Assembly: GCA_030533445.1 (NCBI GenBank)
Contig: JARPUW010000328.1
Coordinates: forward strand, 1 to 64,000
From: Cyprinodon diabolis
Taxonomy: Eukaryota > Chordata > Actinopteri > Cyprinodontiformes > Cyprinodontidae
DNA length: 64,000 bases
Direction of reading: 5' to 3'
Shown here piece after piece: positions 1 through 9,655 of this stretch. Position numbers and translations under genes: made by a program. The number at the start of each line of letters is the position of its first letter. Within the stretch, counting starts at the first letter, position 1. The notes beneath the pieces were generated by a model. The model ran no database searches, was not told the origin of the DNA, and saw nothing but the letters and a program-made list of their open reading frames with translations.

Positions 1-1572
1 GCTCAAAAAGAATAGAGAAAGGCTGAAACTCTCATCGACTTTAGGTTGGTCTGGAGGGTTTTTAAGGAAAAGTATTAATCCTACCGTAATTCCGAAGACA
101 TTGTGTGAGTCCAGAGGTTTCAGTCTACAAACTGACCAAAAATGGTGACTGTAGCTCCAAATATGTGGCCGTGAGGGCGAGAATAAGATGTTTGATCTTA
201 AAAAAATGGCCGCCTCACACTAAGATTTCAGCAGCTGCACTCTAGCAGGCTGCTGCAGAAGCTAACTGTCAGCTAGCTTCCAGGTGCTTACCCTCCGAAC
301 AAACGACTGCTGAGCAAAAACCGTAAAAGATATCTGAAAAATTCTTTCAGTGAAAGCAACATCTATCCTTTGTCTCAGACTGGGGTAACCTTCATGTCTG
401 TAGGTCTTTCACAACCCAAAACGAAGCACAAACAAAATGGTTGGCCCACCTGCTCCTCCCTTTGTTTGAACTGCAGGACCTCACTCTCACTCACCTTTTA
501 GCTGCTAAAGCACCCCTCCGAACAAACGACTGCTGAGTAAAAACCGTAAAAGGTATCTGAAAAATTCTTTTTATCTAAGCGACAGCTATATCTTGTCTTC
601 AATTGGAGTAACTTTCATGGCTGTAGGTCATCTACAAACTGAATGGGAAGAGAAAGAAAAAGAAAAAAACGTTTCATCACACCTAAGCTTCTAATTGAGC
701 TAGCTGCAGCAGGTCACTGTCACTCAGCTTTCAGGTGCTTAAAATGTCCTCCGAACAAACGACTGCTGAGCAAAAACCGTATGAGTTATTCAAAAAATTT
801 TTTCACCGTGAGCGTCAGTCATCCTTCGACTCCAACTATGCCAACTTTGGTGTATGTGTGTCATTCAGAAAAATATTTATGACGAGTTTAAAACACATAG
901 TCGGATTCGTTTTTCTCCCCTCTTCTGCTCCAAAACCAATGAAAAACGGCTCTGATTTTCATCGACTTTAGGTCGGTCTGGAGGGTTTTTAAGGAAAAGT
1001 ATTAATCCTACCGTAATTCCGAAGATATTGTGTGGGTCCAGAGATTTCAGTCTACAAACTGACCAAAAATGGTGACTCTAGCTATAAATATGTGGCCGTG
1101 AGGGCGAGTTTAAAATGTTTTTTTGTGTTTAAAAAACGCCTGCCTCACACTCTAGCTTTTCAGTTGCTCCACTCTAGCAGGCTGGATTTTGCTAAAACTT
1201 TGTGGCGCTTGAGGTCTGATTATACAAAAACCGTAGCAGTTATCAACATACCGTCTTCAGTTTTAAATAGACGAAGGATTTATCTACAAACTGAGCTTCA
1301 AACTGTTTTTCTAGGTGAATGTATGCCGACACAGTGAAGTGCTGTTTTTTATGCTTTTTTTTTCCTCTCCCCATTCATTTCCTATGGGATTTTTTTGCGA
1401 CGTTTTCGCTAATAATTCGCAAACCTTCGGACTAATGAGAAAGTTTTATACAAGCACACATCACCCCATTGGTCCCGACGCGTGTGCCAACTTTGGGCCC
1501 GATCCGCCAAACCGTGCGGGACTAGTTACGCGCCGAAGTTTTGGGTATACGGGAGAATTATAATAATAATAA

Positions 1573-1702
1573 TACGCGGAATAAATATGTGCAATAGTAG
1601 TAGGTGGGCCATGCCTTCGGCATGTGGCCCCCCAATAATAATACGCGGAATAAATATGTGCAATAGTAGTAGGTGGGCCATGCCTTCGGCATGTGGCCCC
1701 CC
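1573..1702 (+). repeat. 66-bp hairpin minisatellite, 2 copies (unit 1)
   Basis: Each copy starts TACGCGGAATAAATATGTG, passes AATAGTAGTAGGTGGG and the hairpin CATGCC-TTC-GGCATG, and ends CCCCCC; an (AAT)n linker separates copies. The spacing here is 69 bp because the linker has one extra AAT. The array is followed by AACTAG and the A/T hairpin. Confidence 0.95.
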
Positions 1703-1975
1703 AACTAGAAAATTTCTAAAGAAATTTTGAGGGGGGCCACCTACTGCCCGTCTGGGGAACCGGGCCAATACGGCCCTGGCAAGTGACGTCGGGGCTCCCC
1801 AGACCAACTGCTTACGCCTTTGAGGGCTGCTGAGGGAAGGAAAGAGGGCAAGTTCATGGGCAAAGAGAGCTGTGTGCCACTTGTGCTGACATCTGGGAAA
1901 TAGACGTGCACAGCGTATGATGCACAAGGGTAATATGGGTTGTCCATATTGAAACACAGTGGGTAAAGCCCAGTT

Positions 1976-2213
1976 GGCGGGCTTCGCCCGCCTGCTAGGA
2001 GCCATCTCAGTGAAGAAAAAAATCACCAATGGCGGGCTCTGCCCGCCTTCTAAGAGCCATTGCAGTGATGAAATCACCAATGGCGGGCTCCGCCCGCCTG
2101 CTAAGAGCCATTGCAGTGATGTAATCACCTTTGGCGGGCTCCGCCCGCCTGTTACCATTGGCGGGCTCCGCCCTCCTTCTAAGAGCCATTGCAGTGATGA
2201 AATCACCAATGGC
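1976..2213. repeat. Hairpin cluster, 5 hairpins (unit 1)
   Basis: Loops TTC, TCT, TCC, TCC, TCC. The last 3' arm is GCCCTCC, leaving one mismatch in the stem. Confidence 0.93.
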
Positions 2214-3075
2214 AATGAGCAATATGCCAGAATGTATGAGTGTGTATAAGGAAGAGGCTTTTATTCTGTAGAGTCCTTGTAGTCTTATTTTGAAAGTCTA
2301 TCATGAATGTGCATCAAAAGATGGGTCACGCCCAGCAGTGATATAGAATCCATTTCCAAATGTTAAATCACTGGTTTTCCATGTTATTAGGTGAATAGTT
2401 GCTTTATTACAGAGTAAATGGGAGACTTTTATTGTGAAATTTGCTCTGGGGTGTGTTTTGAAAAGGTCACTAGAGTCTAATAAAAACAACCTGGAAGAGT
2501 TTGGGTCATAATGTTGAGCCATTTGCATCAATTAATGCATTAGTATAATCTAGAGGCTTTTATTTTGTAGGGTCGCTGGAGTCTTATTTTGAAAGTCCAA
2601 CAGAGTTGTGTTTATAGAAAATGTTCAGACCCGTCAATGATAGTTGATTACTTTCCAATCGTTAAATCACTCTTTTTCCATGTTATTAGGGCAGTAGATG
2701 AAGCGGAAATGGGAAGCTTTTATTTTGAAATTTGCTATAGGGTGTGTTTTAAACAGTCTCCTAGAGTCTATTCTCTAAAACGGGGTTGAGTTTGGGTCAT
2801 AATGTTGAGCCATATAGGGCAATAAATATATGTAAAAAATATAGAGGCTTTTATTTTGTAGGGTCCCTGGAGTCTTATTTTGAAAGTCTATCAGTGCTGA
2901 GTGGCAAGGGAAGTGTCATGGACAGCAGTCATATAGTATCCATTTCCCAATGTTAAATCAGTCCTTTCACCCTCCATTAGATTAATATGTGCTGTTTAAA
3001 ACAGCAGAGGTAAAATCTGTTTGAAGCTTGGTAACCTTGACAACGCTTAACGAGCCTCTCACTGACACAGACAAC

Positions 3076-4644
3076 AGCTGCACTCACTATTGGTTTCTTC
3101 TTCCCAGGCTTTTTTGTATGGGAAGAACGGCACCGAACAAACGACTACTGATCAAAAACCGTATGAGTTATTCAAAAAACATTTTCACCATGAGCATCAG
3201 CAATCCTTCGACTCCAACTATACCAACTTTGGTGTATGTGTGTCATTCAGAAAAATATTTATGACGAGTTGAAAACACATAGTCTGATTCGTTTCTCTCC
3301 CATCTTCAGCTCAAAAAGAATAGAGAAAGGCTGAAACTCTCATCGACTTTAGGTTGGTCTGGAGGGTTTTTAAGGAAAAGTATTAATCCTACCGTAATTC
3401 CGAAGACATTGTGTGAGTCCAGAGGTTTCAGTCTACAAACTGACCAAAAATGGTGACTGTAGCTCCAAATATGTGGCCGTGAGGGCGAGAATAAGATGTT
3501 TGATCTGAAAAAAATGGCCGCCTCACACTAAGATTTCAGCAGCTGCACTCTAGCAGGCTGCTGCAGAAGCTAACTGTCAGCTAGCTTCCAGGTGCTTACC
3601 CTCCGAACAAACGACTGCTGAGCAAAAACCGTAAAAGATATCTGAAAAATTCTTTCAGTGAAAGCAACATCTATCCTTTGTCTCAGACTGGGGTAACCTT
3701 CATGTCTGTAGGTCTTTCACAACCCAAAACGAAGCACAAACAAAATGGTTGGCCCACCTGCTCCTCCCTTTCTTTTAACTGCAGGACCTCACTCTCACTC
3801 ACCTTTTAGCTGCTAAAGCACCCCTCCGAACAAACGACTGCTGAGTAAAAACCGTAAAAGGTATCTGAAAAATTCTTTTTATCTAAGCGACAGCTATATC
3901 TTGTCTTCGATTGGAGTAACTTTCATGGCTGTAGGTCATCTACAAACTGAATGGGAAGAGAAAGAAAAAGAAAAAACGTTTCATCACACCTAAGCTTCTA
4001 ATTGAGCTAGCTGCAGCAGGTCACTGTCACTCAGCTTTCAGGTGCTTAAAATGTCCTCCGAACAAACGACTGCTGAGCAAAAACCGTATGAGTTATTCAA
4101 AAAATTTTTTCACCGTGAGCGTCAGTCATCCTTCGACTCCAACTATGCCAACTTTGGTGTATGTGTGTCATTCAGAAAAATATTTATGACGAGTTTAAAA
4201 CACATAGTCTGATTCGTTTTTCTCCCCTCTTCTGCTCCAAAACCAATGAAAAACGGCTCTGATTTTCATCGACTTTAGGTCGGTCTGGAGGGTTTTTAAG
4301 GAAAAGTATTAATCCTACCGTAATTCCGAAGATATTGTGTGGGTCCAGAGATTTCAGTCTACAAACTGACCAAAAATGGTGACTCTAGCTATAAATATGT
4401 GGCCGTGAGGGCGAGTTTAAAATGTTTTTTTGTGTTTAAAAAACGCCTGCCTCACACTCTAGCTTTTCAGTTGCTCCACTCTAGCAGGCTGGATTTTGCT
4501 AAAACTTTGTGGCGCTTGAGGTCTGATTATACAAAAACCGTAGCAGTTATCAACATACCGTCTTCAGTTTTAAATAGACGAAGGATTTATCTACAAACTG
4601 AGCTTCAAACTGTTTTTCTAGGTGAATGTATGCCGACACAGTGA
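3076..4644 (+). repeat. Monomer block: seven diverged 230-bp monomers (reference copy)
   Basis: The marker CCGTA recurs at 3159, 3392, 3629, 3852, 4084, 4318 and 4538 (spacings 233, 237, 223, 232, 234, 220), each with alignable flanks such as an upstream GCTGCAC/GCTGCAGCAG-like box and a downstream CTACAAACTGA-like box. Approximate monomers: m1 3076-3307, m2 3308-3540, m3 3541-3777, m4 3778-4008, m5 4009-4231, m6 4232-4468, m7 4469-4644. m1 resembles m5, m2 resembles m6 and m3 resembles m7 more than their neighbours, giving a 925-926 bp second-level period. Equivalent blocks occur in every unit, ending at 1337, 7816, 10990, 14098, 17429, 20596, 23831, 27299, 30475, 33911, 37345, 40516, 43692, 47020, 50260, 53428, 56591, 60065 and 63233. 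Confidence 0.9.
4390..4397 (+). promoter_or_regulatory. TATAAATA motif in monomer m6 (candidate TATA box)
   Basis: CTAGCTATAAATATGTGG occurs at this place in all units, while the paralogous monomer m2 has AGCTCCAAATATG and lacks the motif. It is a consensus-quality eukaryotic TATA sequence. No downstream gene is recognised, so it may be chance. Confidence 0.25.
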
Positions 4645-4876
4645 AGTGCTGTTTTTTATGCTTTTTTTTACCTCTTCCCATTCATTTCCTATGGGATTTT
4701 TTTGCGACGTTTTCGCTAATAATTCGCAAACCTTCGGACTAATGAGAAAGTTTTATACAAGCACACATCACCCCATTGGTCCCAACGCGTGTGCCAACTT
4801 TGGGCCCGATCCGCCAAACCGTGCGGGACTAGTTACGCGCCGAAGTTTTGGGTATACGGGAGAATTATAATAATAA
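4645..4876 (+). repeat. CpG-rich segment ending in (TAA)n (reference copy)
   Basis: Single-copy part of each unit. It begins with a T-tract whose length varies between units, then CCCATTCATTTCCTATGGG (5-bp arms), then CpG-dense sequence around ACGCGTG, CCCGATCCGCC, GTGCGGGACTAGTTACGCGCC, and ends GAATTATAATAATAA. The terminal (TAA)n differs between units by whole triplets. Several CpGs are TpG or CpA in particular units (ACGTGCC in 5, 13 and 16; CCCAACGCG in 2 and 8; GACGCATG in 19; CCATGCGGG in 14). The segment looks like part of a dispersed fish-type repeat captured into the satellite; the family was not identified. Confidence 0.6.
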
Positions 4877-4880
4877 CTAG

Positions 4881-4900
4881 AAAATTTCTAAAGAAATTTT
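4881..4900. repeat. Perfect 8-bp A/T hairpin
   Basis: AAAATTTC, loop TAAA, GAAATTTT. Present in every unit directly after the minisatellite position. In unit 11 the loop is GAAA and the arms are unchanged. It is not followed by a T-run and is in a eukaryotic-style satellite, so a bacterial terminator reading is not appropriate. Confidence 0.85.
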
Positions 4901-5103
4901 GAGGGGGGCCACCTACTGCCCGTCTGGGGAACCGGGCCAATACGGCCCTGGCAAGTGACGTCGGGGCTCCCCAGACCAACTGCTTACGCCTTTGAGGGCT
5001 GCTGAGGGAAGGAAAGAGGGCAAGTTCATGGGCAAAGAGAGCTGTGTGCCACTTGTGCTGAAATCTGGGAAATAGACGTGCACAGCGTATGATGCACAAG
5101 GGT

Positions 5104-5122
5104 AATATGGGTTGTCCATATT
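5104..5122. repeat. AATATGG/CCATATT dyad
   Basis: Seven-base arms around GTTGT, present in every unit about 25 bp before the hairpin cluster. In unit 8 (near 24360) the loop change GTTGT to GTTGC lengthens the arms to AATATGGG/CCCATATT. It resembles a serum-response type core only loosely. Confidence 0.7.
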
Positions 5123-5147
5123 GAAACACAGTGGGTAAAGCCCAGTT

Positions 5148-5385
5148 GGCGGGCTTCGCCCGCCTGCTAGGAGCCATCTCAGTGAAGAAAAAAATCACCA
5201 ATGGCGGGCTCTGCCCGCCTTCTAAGAGCCATTGCAGTGATGAAATCACCAATGGCGGGCTCCGCCCGCCTGCTAAGAGCCATTGCAGTGATGTAATCAC
5301 CTTTGGCGGGCTCCGCCCGCCTGTTACCATTGGCGGGCTCCGCCCGCCTTCTAAGAGCCATTGCAGTGATGAAATCACCAATGGC
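5148..5385. repeat. Hairpin cluster, 5 intact hairpins (reference, unit 2)
   Basis: Each hairpin is GGCGGGC-nnn-GCCCGCC (7-bp arms); loops are TTC, TCT, TCC, TCC, TCC. Most are joined by TGCTAAGA or TTCTAAGA and a second palindrome: GCCATTG, then GTGAT-GAA-ATCAC, then CAATGGC, with CA unpaired. The two palindromes overlap by GGC and make a 51-bp module. Hairpin 4 is joined to hairpin 5 by a short TGTTACCATT spacer (27-bp step). Because 51 and 27 are multiples of three, reading frames stay open through the cluster on both strands. Confidence 0.95.
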
Positions 5386-5425
5386 AATGAGCAATATGCC
5401 AGAATGTATGAGTGTGTATAAGGAA

Positions 5426-6194
5426 GAGGCTTTTATTCTGTAGAGTCCTTGTAGTCTTATTTTGAAAGTCTATCATGAATGTGCATCAAAAGATGGGTCA
5501 CGCCCAGCAGTGATATAGAATCCATTTCCAAATGTTAAATCACTGGTTTTCCATGTTATTAGGTGAATAGTTGCTGTATTACAGAGTAAATGGGAGACTT
5601 TTATTGTGAAATTTGCTCTGGGTGTGTTTTGAAAAGGTCACTAGAGTCTAATAAAAACAACCTGGAAGAGTTTGGGTCATAATGTTGAGCCATTTGCATC
5701 AATTAATGCATTAGTATAATCTAGAGGCTTTTATTTTGTAGGGTCCCTGGAGTCTTATTTTGAAAGTCCAACAGAGTTGTGTTTATAGAAAATGTTCAGA
5801 CCCGTCAATGATAGTTGATTACTTTCCAATCGTTAAATCACTCTTTTTCCATGTTATTAGGGCAGTAGATGAAGCGGAAATGGGAGGCTTTTATTTTGAA
5901 ATTTGCTATAGGGTGTGTTTTAAACAGTCTCCTAGAGTCTATTCTCTAAAACGGGGTTGAGTTTGGGTCATAATGTTGAGCCATATAGGGCAATAAATAT
6001 ATGTAAAAAAATATAGAGGCTTTTATTTTGTAGGGTCCCTGGAGTCTTATTTTGAAAGTCTATCAGTGCTGAGTGGCAAGGGAAGTGTCATGGACAGCAG
6101 TCATATAGTATCCATTTCCCAATGTTAAATCAGTCCTTTCACCCTCCATTAGATTAATATGTGCTGTTTAAAACAGCAGAGGTAAAATCTGTTT
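5426..6194 (+). repeat. A+T-richer block: 2.6 copies of a 295-bp subrepeat (reference copy)
   Basis: GAGGCTTTTATT starts copies at 5426, 5724 and 6016 (298 and 292 bp apart). Each copy begins TGTAGRGTCC, then GGAGTCTTATTTTGAAAGTC, and continues with CCATTTCCAAATGTTAAATCA-like sequence; copies 1 and 2 also share TTTGGGTCATAATGTTGAGCC. Copy 3 stops after about 180 bp. A second CTTTTATT-TGAAATTTGC element about 160 bp into copies 1 and 2 hints at an older half-length period. Equivalent blocks are given under each unit. Confidence 0.85.
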
Positions 6195-6480
6195 GAAGCT
6201 TGGTAACCTTGACAACGCTTAACGAGCCTCTCACTGACACAGACAACAGCTGCACTCACTATTGGTTTCTTCTTCCCAGGCTTTTTTGTATGGGAAGAAC
6301 GGCACCGAACAAACGACTACTGATCAAAAACCGTATGAGTTATTCAAAAAACATTTTCACCATGAGCATCAGCAATCCTTCGACTCCAACTATACCAACT
6401 TTGGTGTATGTGTGTCATTCAGAAAAATATTTATGACGAGTTGAAAACACATAGTCTGATTCGTTTCTCTCCCATCTTCA

Positions 6481-9400
6481 GCTCAAAAAGAATAGAGAAA
6501 GGCTGAAACTCTCATCGACTTTAGGTTGGTCTGGAGGGTTTTTAAGGAAAAGTATTAATCCTACCGTAATTCCGAAGACATTGTGTGAGTCCAGAGGTTT
6601 CAGTCTACAAACTGACCAAAAATGGTGACTGTAGCTCCAAATATGTGGCCGTGAGGGCGAGAATAAGATGTTTGATCTGAAAAAAATGGCCGCCTCACAC
6701 TAAGATTTCAGCAGCTGCACTCTAGCAGGCTGCTGCAGAAGCTAACTGTCAGCTAGCTTCCAGGTGCTTACCCTCCGAACAAACGACTGCTGAGCAAAAA
6801 CCGTAAAAGATATCTGAAAAATTCTTTCAGTGAAAGCAACATCTATCCTTTGTCTCAGACTGGGGTAACCTTCATGTCTGTAGGTCTTTCACAACCCAAA
6901 ACGAAGCACAAACAAAATGGTTGGCCCACCTGCTCCTCCCTTTCTTTTAACTGCAGGACCTCACTCTCACTCACCTTTTAGCTGCTAAAGCACCCCTCCG
7001 AACAAACGACTGCTGAGTAAAAACCGTAAAAGGTATCTGAAAAATTCTTTTTATCTAAGCGACAGCTATATCTTGTCTTCAATTGGAGTAACTTTCATGG
7101 CTGTAGATCATCTACAAACTGAATGGGAAGAGAAAGAAAAAGAAAAAACGTTTCATCACACCTAAGCTTCTAATTGAGCTAGCTGCAGCAGGTCACTGTC
7201 ACTCAGCTTTCAGGTGCTTAAAATGTCCTCCGAACAAACGACTGCTGAGCAAAAACCGTATGAGTTATTCAAAAAATTTTTTCACCGTGAGCGTCAGTCA
7301 TCCTTCGACTCCAACTATGCCAACTTTGGTGTATGTGTGTCATTCAGAAAAATATTTATGACGAGTTTAAAACACATAGTCTGATTCGTTTTTCTCCCCT
7401 CTTCTGCTCCAAAACCAATGAAAAACGGCTCTGATTTTCATCGACTTTAGGTCGGTCTGGAGGGTTTTTAAGGAAAAGTATTAATCCTACCGTAATTCCG
7501 AAGATATTGTGTGGGTCCAGAGATTTCAGTCTACAAACTGACCAAAAATGGTGACTCTAGCTATAAATATGTGGCCGTGAGGGCGAGTTTAAAATGTTTT
7601 TTTGTGTTTAAAAAACGCCTGCCTCACACTCTAGCTTTTCAGTTGCTCCACTCTAGCAGGCTGGATTTTGCTAAAACTTTGTGGCGCTTGAGGTCTGATT
7701 ATACAAAAACCGTAGCAGTTATCAACATACCGTCTTCAGTTTTAAATAGACGAAGGATTTATCTACAAACTGAGCTTCAAACTGTTTTTCTAGGTGAATG
7801 TATGCCGACACAGTGAAGTGCTGTTTTTTATGCTTTTTTTTTCCTCTCCCCATTCATTTCCTATGGGATTTTTTTGCGACGTTTTCGCTAATAATTCGCA
7901 AACCTTCGGACTAATGAGAAAGTTTTATACAAGCACACATCACCCCATTGGTCCCGACGCGTGTGCCAACTTTGGGCCCGATCCGCCAAACCGTGCGGGA
8001 CTAGTTACGCGCCGAAGTTTTGGGTATACGGGAGAATTATAATAATAATAACTAGAAAATTTCTAAAGAAATTTTGAGGGGGGCCACCTACTGCCCGTCT
8101 GGGGAACCGGGCCAATACGGCCCTGGCAAGTGACGTCGGGGCTCCCCAGACCAACTGCTTACGCCTTTGAGGGCTGCTGAGGGAAGGAAAGAGGGCAAGT
8201 TCATGGGCAAAGAGAGCTGTGTGCCACTTGTGCTGAAATCTGGGAAATAGACGTGCACAGAGTATGATGCACAAGGGTAATATGGGTTGTCCATATTGAA
8301 ACACAGTGGGTAAAGCCCAGTTGGCGGGCTTCGCCCGCCTGCTAGGAGCCATCTCAGTGAAGAAAAAAATCACCAATGGCGGGCTCTGCCCGCCTTCTAA
8401 GAGCCATTGCAGTGATGAAATCACCAATGGCGGGCTCCGCCCGCCTGCTAAGAGCCATTGCAGTGATGTAATCACCTTTGGCGGGCTCCGCCCGCCTGTT
8501 ACCATTGGCGGGCTCCGCCCGCCTTCTAAGAGCCATTGCAGTGATGAAATCACCAATGGCAATGAGCAATATGCCAGAATGTATGAGTGTGTATAAGGAA
8601 GAGGCTTTTATTCTGTAGAGTCCTTGTAGTCTTATTTTGAAAGTCTATCATGAATGTGCATCAAAAGATGGGTCACGCCCAGCAGTGATATAGAATCCAT
8701 TTCCAAATGTTAAATCACTGGTTTTCCATGTTATTAGGTGAATAGTTGCTGTATTACAGAGTAAATGGGAGACTTTTATTGTGAAATTTGCTCTGGGGTG
8801 TGTTTTGAAAAGGTCACTAGAGTCTAATAAAAACAACCTGGAAGAGTTTGGGTCATAATGTTGAGCCATTTGCATCAATTAATGCATTACTATAATCTAG
8901 AGGCTTTTATTTTGTAGGGTCCCTGGAGTCTTATTTTGAAAGTCCAACAGAGTTGTGTTTATAGAAAATGTTCAGACCCGTCAATGATAGTTGATTACTT
9001 TCCAATCGTTAAATCACTCTTTTTCCATGTTATTAGGGCAGTAGATGAAGCGGAAATGGGAGGCTTTTATTTTGAAATTTGCTATAGGGTGTGTTTTAAA
9101 CAGTCTCCTAGAGTCTATTCTCTAAAACGGGGTTGAGTTTGGGTCATAATGTTGAGCCATATAGAGCAATAAATATATGTAAAAAATATAGAGGCTTTTA
9201 TTTTGTAGGGTCCCTGGAGTCTTATTTTGAAAGTCTATCAGTGCTGAGTGGCAAGGGAAGTGTCATGTACAGCAGTCATATAGTATCCATTTCCCAATGT
9301 TAAATCAGTCCTTTCACCCTCCATTAGATTAATATGTGCTGTTTAAAACAGCAGAGGTAAAATCTGTTTGAAGCTTGGTAACCTTGACAACGCTTAACGA

Positions 9401-9655
9401 GCCTCTCACTGACACAGACAACAGCTGCACTCACTATTGGTTTCTTCTTCCCAGGCTTTTTTGTATGGGAAGAACGGCACCGAACAAACGACTACTGATC
9501 AAAAACCGTATGAGTTATTCAAAAAACATTTTCACCATGAGCATCAGCAATCCTTCGACTCCAACTATACCAACTTTGGTGTATGTGTGTCATTCAGAAA
9601 AATATTTATGACGAGTTGAAAACACATAGTCTGATTCGTTTTTCTCCCATCTTCA
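6481..9655 (+). repeat. Satellite unit 3 (3,175 bp)
   Basis: No minisatellite copy; five intact hairpins (8323-8560); A+T block about 8601-9369; monomer block ends 7816. Its second half carries CATTACTATAATC (near 8884), ATAGAGCAAT and CATGTACAGC, a set found together again only in units 9 and 16. Its first half is of the unit 2 type but with CAATTGG instead of CGATTGG and a private GTAGATCATC near 7104. Confidence 0.96.
8323..8560. repeat. Hairpin cluster, 5 intact hairpins (unit 3)
   Basis: Loops and arms the same as in unit 2. Confidence 0.93.

Larger units (their letters stand above)
1..3308 (+). repeat. Satellite unit 1 (3,308 bp)
   Basis: Monomer block ends near 1337. Two minisatellite copies (1573-1702), five hairpins (1976-2213), A+T block about 2254-3022, then the first monomer of the next block. 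Diagnostic variants: last hairpin arm GCCCTCC, GCTTTATTACAG near 2400, GTCGCTGG near 2573 and GGGAAGC at 2711. The same four recur together in units 7 and 13, so these three share a recent ancestor over this half. An extra A in the A-run near 665 is private to this copy. Confidence 0.96.
4877..5147 (+). repeat. G+C-rich segment with short dyads (reference copy)
   Basis: Holds four visible elements: an A/T hairpin (4881-4900), the orphan arm GGGGGGCCACCTACT that pairs with the minisatellite where one is present, the dyad GGGCC-AATAC-GGCCC (4934-4948) and the dyad AATATGG-GTTGT-CCATATT (5104-5122). TGACGTCG near 4957 contains the TGACGTCA-like CRE core but differs at the last base. Reading frames here shift or stop differently between units, and no coding pattern was seen. 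Confidence 0.7.
3309..6480 (+). repeat. Satellite unit 2 (3,172 bp), reference layout
   Basis: Best unit for reading the layout: no minisatellite copy, five intact hairpins (5148-5385), A+T block 5426-6194. Monomer block ends at 4644. First-half variants (GATCTGAAAA, CTTTTAACTGC, CTTCGATTGG, TCCCAACGCG, poly-T tract interrupted as TTTACCTC) are shared with unit 8. In the A+T block it has the one-G-shorter form GCTCTGGGTGTG seen also in units 4, 6, 12, 15, 18 and 19. Confidence 0.96.

Noticed and set aside
643..882. 79-codon basic frame in unit 1
   Set aside because: It depends on one extra A in an A-run private to unit 1 and is absent from other units.
1032..1337. 101-codon plus-strand frame recurring in nearly every unit
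   Set aside because: It opens only from GTG, not ATG; it shows no recognisable domain; and it is broken by an extra A in unit 14, a TGA in unit 15 and an extra T in unit 16. Its conservation is explained by the youth of the repeat.
3135..3163. CENP-B box
   Set aside because: The conserved 29-bp box lacks the TTCG..A..CGGG pattern required for a CENP-B box.
4881..4900. Rho-independent terminator
   Set aside because: The stem is A/T-rich, is not followed by a T-run, and the sequence is not bacterial in character.
4645..5147. Mobile element (SINE, Helitron or DNA transposon end)
   Set aside because: The CpG-rich segment plus (TAA)n and the hairpins look element-derived, but I could not find terminal inverted repeats with target duplications, a Pol III B box or a coding domain, so no family is named.
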